Source: Rhodoplanes sp. Z2-YC6860 (GTDB lineage Bacteria > Pseudomonadota > Alphaproteobacteria > Rhizobiales > Xanthobacteraceae). From it: 64,000 bases of DNA. The notes beneath the pieces are model-generated. The model did not search any database. It saw only the letters and a list, made by a program, of their open reading frames with translations, and was not told the DNA's origin. The stretch lies in contig NZ_CP007440.1 in the NCBI RefSeq assembly GCF_001579845.1, positions 2,484,001 to 2,548,000 on the forward strand, given 5' to 3'. Positions 59,867 to 64,000 of this stretch are shown piece by piece. Numbering within the stretch: position 1 is the first letter of the stretch; every line of letters begins with the position of its first letter. The position numbers and the translations under genes are program-made.

Positions 59867-61170
59867 GCTGGATCTCGGTCCTGGCGCTGATGTTCACGTC
59901 CAAAGTGGGGCTGCTGCTCTGCGCGCTGCCGGTCGCGTTCGTCTTCTTCATCATCAACATCTTCGGCTCCTACCTGATCTTCGGCGGTGTGCCGGGGCTG
60001 GAGCAGATGGTGCGCAACGAGCAGCTTTCGGTCGCGCAGTTCTCGCTCGTGCCGATCCCGTTCTTCGTGCTGATGGGCGAGGTGCTGTTCCACACCGGCC
60101 TCGCGATGAAGTCGATCGATGCGGTCGACGCCGTGATCCGCCGCGTGCCGGGCCGCCTTGCGGTGGTGGCGCTGGTCGCCGGCACGGTGTTTTCTGCGAT
60201 CTCGGGCTCGACCATCGCCACCACGGCGATGCTCGGCTCGCTGCTGTTGCCGCAGATGCTCCAGCGCAACTACGAGCCCAAGACCGCGATGGGGCCGATT
60301 CTCGCCATCGGCGGCGTCGACATCCTGATCCCGCCGTCGGGCCTGGCCGTGCTGCTCGGCAGCCTCGCCGGCATTTCGATCTCGGGCCTTCTCGTCGGCG
60401 GCATCGTGCCCGGCCTGATCCTGTCGGCGCTGTTCATCGGCTACGTGCTGATTCGCTGCTGGCTCAACCCCACGCTGGCTCCGTCCTATGACGACGGCAA
60501 GCCGCAGGAGGGAAACCCGTGGGTCAGGCTCGCGATCACCATCCTGCCGCTGATCGGCGTGTTCGCGATCGTGGTGATCAGCATGACCGGCGGCTGGGCC
60601 ACGCCAACCGAATCGAGCGCGCTCGGCGCCGTCGCAACCGTCGTGCTCGCCGCCTGCTACGGCTGCCTGACGCGGCAGAGCCTCTGGAAGTCGCTGCTGG
60701 GCACCGTGTCGATCTCGGGCTCGCTGCTGTTCATCATCGTCGGCGCGACGACCTTCGCGCAGCTCCTGAGCTTCTCGGGCGCCACCGCCGGTCTCGTGGC
60801 TGTGATCGAAAGCTCGCAATTCAGCCAGACCACGATCCTGATCGGCATGCTGGGCATTCTGCTGATCCTGGGATTCTTCATCGACCAGACCAGCATTATG
60901 ATGATCACGCTGCCGTTCTACATGCCGCTTCTGCGCAACATGGGCGTCGATCTGATCTGGTTCGGAATTCTCTACCTCCTTTGCATGCAGATCGGTTTGC
61001 TGACGCCGCCGTTCGGGCTGCTGCTGTTCGTGCTGAAAGGCGTGGCGCCGCCCGGCATTTCGATCGGCATGATCTATCGTGCCGCGCTGCCCTATGTCTG
61101 GCTGACCATGTTGATGATGGCGTTGATCTTCGTCATACCTGCGATGGTGACGGCCTTTGTGCCGAACTGA
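59863..61170 (+). CDS. TRAP transporter large membrane subunit (DctM)
   Basis: 435 residues, GTG start within the dctQ stop overlap. About 12 membrane segments; PIPFFVLMGEVLFHTGLAMKSIDAVDAVIRRVPGRLAVVALVAGTVFSAISGSTIATTAMLGSLLLPQM is the DctM N-half signature. Sodium-driven import of the solute delivered by the binding protein. Confidence 0.94.
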   Translation: MSWISVLALMFTSKVGLLLCALPVAFVFFIINIFGSYLIFGGVPGLEQMVRNEQLSVAQFSLVPIPFFVLMGEVLFHTGLAMKSIDAVDAVIRRVPGRLAVVALVAGTVFSAISGSTIATTAMLGSLLLPQMLQRNYEPKTAMGPILAIGGVDILIPPSGLAVLLGSLAGISISGLLVGGIVPGLILSALFIGYVLIRCWLNPTLAPSYDDGKPQEGNPWVRLAITILPLIGVFAIVVISMTGGWATPTESSALGAVATVVLAACYGCLTRQSLWKSLLGTVSISGSLLFIIVGATTFAQLLSFSGATAGLVAVIESSQFSQTTILIGMLGILLILGFFIDQTSIMMITLPFYMPLLRNMGVDLIWFGILYLLCMQIGLLTPPFGLLLFVLKGVAPPGISIGMIYRAALPYVWLTMLMMALIFVIPAMVTAFVPN

Positions 61171-61194
61171 CCGGCCAGCACGAGGGTTTGCCGC

Positions 61195-62061
61195 ATGAAA
61201 GCCCGTGCCTTCCTCTACCGCCGGCCCGACAGCATCGACGAGGCGCTTGCGCTGCTCGCCGATACCGACGGCGCGCAGGTGCTGGCGGGCGGTCAGAGCC
61301 TCATGCCGACGCTCAACATGCGGCTGTCATCGCCCGAGATGCTGGTCGATATCAACCGCATCGAGGCGCTGCGCGGCATCGACGACCGCAGTGATAAAAT
61401 CCGGATCGGCGCGCTGGTCCGGCATGCCGAAGTGCTGGAATCGAAAGTGATCGCCGAGCGCGTGCCGCTCATGGCCATGGCCATTCCCCATGTCGCGCAC
61501 ATGGCGGTACGCAACCGCGGCACCACCTGCGGCAGCCTCGCCCTGGCGGACCCGTCCGCCGAGATGCCTGCGATCGCGGTGGCGCTCGACGCCGGGATCG
61601 TGCTGCGAAAGCGAGGTGCGGAGCGTTCGGTTTCCGCCCGCACGTTTTTCCAGGGGCTCTATCAGACCGCGCGGAATGACGACGAAATGATCGCCGAAGT
61701 CATGTTGCCCGCGGCGCAGCCGGACGAGGTGTTCGGCTTTTCGGAGCTGAGCCGCCGCCACGGCGATTTCGCCACGGTGGGCGTTGCGGTGCGGGCGCGC
61801 AAGGCGCCGGGCGGTCTCGGCGAACTCAATGTGGTGTTCTTCGGCTCCGAACCCACGCCGCTGCTGAGCCGCTCGGCACGAGGGCTGACCGTCGACGCGA
61901 ATTCGTCCGACGAGGCGTTGTCCGAGATCGCGAGCAGCATCGCCAAGGACATGAATCCGATCGACAGCCACCAGGGTCGTGGCGAGACCAAGCGCCGGCA
62001 GGCGGCCGTTCTGCTGGTGCGCACACTGAAGGACATGATCGTGCGAGCGGCTCATGTCTGA
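61195..62061 (+). CDS. Molybdenum hydroxylase FAD-binding (medium) subunit
   Basis: 288 residues. FAD motifs AGGQSLMPTLNMRLSSPEMLVDINRI and RNRGTTCGSLALADPSAEMPA are those of CoxM/XdhB-type subunits. It passes electrons from the Fe-S subunit to an acceptor. It lies 24 bp after dctM and overlaps the Fe-S gene by 8 bp, so import and oxidation are co-expressed. Confidence 0.93.
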   Translation: MKARAFLYRRPDSIDEALALLADTDGAQVLAGGQSLMPTLNMRLSSPEMLVDINRIEALRGIDDRSDKIRIGALVRHAEVLESKVIAERVPLMAMAIPHVAHMAVRNRGTTCGSLALADPSAEMPAIAVALDAGIVLRKRGAERSVSARTFFQGLYQTARNDDEMIAEVMLPAAQPDEVFGFSELSRRHGDFATVGVAVRARKAPGGLGELNVVFFGSEPTPLLSRSARGLTVDANSSDEALSEIASSIAKDMNPIDSHQGRGETKRRQAAVLLVRTLKDMIVRAAHV

Positions 62062-62536
62062 ACGTCACGACATCGCCTTCACGCTCAACGGCAAGCCGGT
62101 CAATGCCACCGTCGATGCGCGGCTCAATCTGGCGGATTTCCTGCGGCATACCTTGCGGCTCACCGGCACCCATGTCGGCTGCGAGCATGGTGTCTGTGGT
62201 GCGTGCAATGTCCTCATCGACGGGAGGTCGGCGCGAAGCTGCCTGACGCTGGCCGTGCAGGCCGATGGCGCGCAGGTCGAGACCATCGAAGGGCTGACGG
62301 AACACAAGACCATCGCCGACCTGCAGCGTGAGTTCGTCGCGCGAAACGCACTGCAATGTGGCTACTGTACCCCCGGCATGCTGGTCACCGCCGCCGAGCT
62401 GCTCGCGCGCGGCAAGCCTGGCCGTCACGAAATCCGCGAGGCTTTGTCCGGCAACTTCTGCCGCTGCACCGGCTATCAGGCTATCGTGGACGCGGTCGAA
62501 GCGGTGGCTTTGGCGCGGGCGGGTGCGAAGCCATGA
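62054..62536 (+). CDS. Molybdenum hydroxylase [2Fe-2S] (small) subunit
   Basis: 160 residues. Plant-type cluster cysteines C43, C48, C51, C63 (GCEHGVCGAC...SC), and the second cluster C102, C105, C136, C138 (CGYCTPGM, CRCTGY). Fully typical CoxS/XdhA-like subunit. Overlaps the large-subunit start by 4 bp. Confidence 0.95.
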   Translation: MSERHDIAFTLNGKPVNATVDARLNLADFLRHTLRLTGTHVGCEHGVCGACNVLIDGRSARSCLTLAVQADGAQVETIEGLTEHKTIADLQREFVARNALQCGYCTPGMLVTAAELLARGKPGRHEIREALSGNFCRCTGYQAIVDAVEAVALARAGAKP

Positions 62537-64000
62537 CCGAAGCGAGCGGACCGATCGGACGCAGCACCCCGCGCCGCGACGCCGAGCGGCTGGCGGAGGG
62601 CAGGGGCCGCTACACCGACGATCTCGACGTCGCGAACCTGGGTCACATCGCGTTTCTGCGCAGCCCCCACGCGCATGCGCGCATCGTCGCGATCGACACC
62701 GCGGCGGCCAAGCAGTCGCCGGGTGTGATCGCTGTTGTCACCGGCGACGACCTCGCGAAGGTCTGCAAGCCCTGGCAGACGCGGCTCGTGCCGTTTCCGG
62801 TTCACAGCTCGCCGCCGCAATATCCGCTGGCGCGCGGCGAGGTCTGCTGGCAGGGCGAAGCTGTGGTCGCGGCCGTTGCGGCAACGCGCGCGCAGGCCGA
62901 GGACGCGATTGAGCTGGTCGCAGTCGAGTGGGAGGAACTGCCGGCTGTGCCGAGCATCGAGGCGGCGTGCGCGGAACGGGCGCCGACGGTGAACGGTGCC
63001 AAGAGCAGCAACATCGGCCTTGAACACTCCTTCGCGGGCGGCACGCCGGAGCAGGCGTTTGCCGAGGCCGCGGTCGTCGTCGAGCACGACTTCACGTTCC
63101 AACGCCAGACCGGCGTGACGCTCGAGTCACGCGCGATCGTCGCCGAGTTCGATCCGCGCATCCGCCAGCTCACGATCCATCATTCACATCAGGTGCCGCA
63201 TCAGATGCGGGATGTGTTTGCGGCGCAGCTCGGTCTGCCGCTGTCGCATGTCCGCGTCGTGGCGCCCGATGTCGGCGGCGCTTTCGGCATGAAGCTCACC
63301 GCCTATCCGGACGAGATGGCAACAGCCGCCATTGCGGTGCTGCTGGAACGGCCGGTGAAATTCACCGCGGATCGTCTGGAATCGTTCGTCAGCGACATTC
63401 ACGCCCGCGAAGCCAGGATCCGCGGAAAGCTCGCGGTCGATACCGACGGGCGATTGCTGGCGATGAGCCTTTCCATGCTCTCGGGCATGGGCGCCTACAC
63501 CAATTACCCGCGTGGCAGTGTGGGTGAGGGCCTGCAGACCGTGCACATGTCGGCCGCTGCCTACCGGCTGCCGAACTATCGTGGCGAGGTGCGCGGCTAT
63601 TTCCAGAACAAGCCGCCGACCGGCATTTTGCGTGGCGTCGGCCAGCCGATCGCCACCACGGTGACCGAGCAGCTGATCGATCTCGCGGCGCGCAAGCTCA
63701 GTCTCGATCCGGCGGAGTTGCGGCGGCGGAACTATGCCGAGGCCCGAAAGCCGGACGCCAAATCGATTACCGGCATCCTGCTTGGCGAGCTTTCGCTCGT
63801 GCGCTGCCACGAGAAGCTGATGGCGTTGATGGACTACGACGGCTTGCGTCGGCGACAGGCGGAGCTTCGAGAGAAGCGAGTTTATCGCGGCATCGGCCTG
63901 TCGGTGTACATCGAGCAGACCTCCGTCGGGCCGGTGATCTACGGACCGCTGCAGGTCCGCGTCTCGGCCAACGAGACGTGCCGGCTGTCGCTCGAGCAGG
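62533..64000 (+). CDS. Molybdenum hydroxylase large (catalytic) subunit, 3' end cut by window edge
   Basis: ATG 62533; open for 489 codons to the window edge. N-terminal RRDAERLAEGRGRYTDDLDVANLGHIAFLRSPHAHARI is typical. GGAFGMK (about residues 247-253) is a molybdopterin-binding motif. At the active-site loop (about residue 364) it reads GILRGVGQP rather than AYRCSFR, so it is not an aerobic form I CO dehydrogenase. A purine, N-heterocycle, aldehyde or aromatic-acyl substrate is possible. Confidence 0.93.
   Translation, partial: MTEASGPIGRSTPRRDAERLAEGRGRYTDDLDVANLGHIAFLRSPHAHARIVAIDTAAAKQSPGVIAVVTGDDLAKVCKPWQTRLVPFPVHSSPPQYPLARGEVCWQGEAVVAAVAATRAQAEDAIELVAVEWEELPAVPSIEAACAERAPTVNGAKSSNIGLEHSFAGGTPEQAFAEAAVVVEHDFTFQRQTGVTLESRAIVAEFDPRIRQLTIHHSHQVPHQMRDVFAAQLGLPLSHVRVVAPDVGGAFGMKLTAYPDEMATAAIAVLLERPVKFTADRLESFVSDIHAREARIRGKLAVDTDGRLLAMSLSMLSGMGAYTNYPRGSVGEGLQTVHMSAAAYRLPNYRGEVRGYFQNKPPTGILRGVGQPIATTVTEQLIDLAARKLSLDPAELRRRNYAEARKPDAKSITGILLGELSLVRCHEKLMALMDYDGLRRRQAELREKRVYRGIGLSVYIEQTSVGPVIYGPLQVRVSANETCRLSLEQ

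Overview
The window looks like chromosomal DNA of a high-GC alphaproteobacterium of the Hyphomicrobiales (Bradyrhizobium/Xanthobacteraceae-like). The evidence is EcfG-type general-stress promoters, several orphan Bug (TctC-type) binding proteins, rhizobial dispersed palindromic repeats, a D-tartrate dehydratase very close to my memory of the Bradyrhizobium enzyme, and the general codon and repeat style. No rRNA, tRNA, CRISPR array or phage was seen. One IS110 insertion sequence is present.

Layout. 1-6.5 kb: a three-gene MotA/TolQ/ExbB-like proton-channel cluster of unknown role, a Bug receptor with a divergent LysR regulator, an orphan ABC_sub_bind protein and a DsbA-like protein. 6.6-7.0 kb: hairpin-rich non-coding DNA. 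7.0-19.3 kb: the most coherent system. It has an ABC exporter-type ATPase and permease, a YVTN beta-propeller, a periplasmic binding protein, a NitT/TauT-type ABC transporter, a TonB-dependent receptor, a sensor kinase/response regulator pair, a pentapeptide-repeat protein and a tiny pqqA gene. This gene set matches PQQ-alcohol-dehydrogenase accessory loci (ped) and lanthanide-uptake (lut) loci. No PQQ dehydrogenase and no pqqBCDE lie inside the window.

19.4-38.2 kb: acyl-CoA and hydroxyacid catabolism. Genes include three Bug receptors, a CaiB/BaiF CoA-transferase, an enoyl-CoA hydratase, a MetE-like protein, a HutC/GntR regulator, a 2-hydroxyacid dehydrogenase, a split class I fumarase/tartrate dehydratase, a GST, a flavin reductase, an MBL hydrolase, a DUF35 plus thiolase pair and a two-subunit CoA-transferase. 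A shared 13-bp motif in three intergenic regions may be the GntR operator. The IS110 copy sits inside a composite palindromic repeat. 38.2-41.3 kb: thiOSGE under a TPP riboswitch. 41.4-49 kb: an ABC exporter, a glycosyltransferase, an MFS transporter, and two genes with EcfG promoters (PRC-barrel protein and glycogen debranching enzyme).

49-64 kb: an amidohydrolase/Rieske pair. Next is a tight minus-strand operon running VOC protein, D-tartrate dehydratase, ring-hydroxylating dioxygenase alpha/beta, TetR and a NitT/TauT ABC transporter. Divergent from it is a TRAP transporter operon continuing into a three-subunit molybdenum hydroxylase, whose large subunit runs off the right edge.
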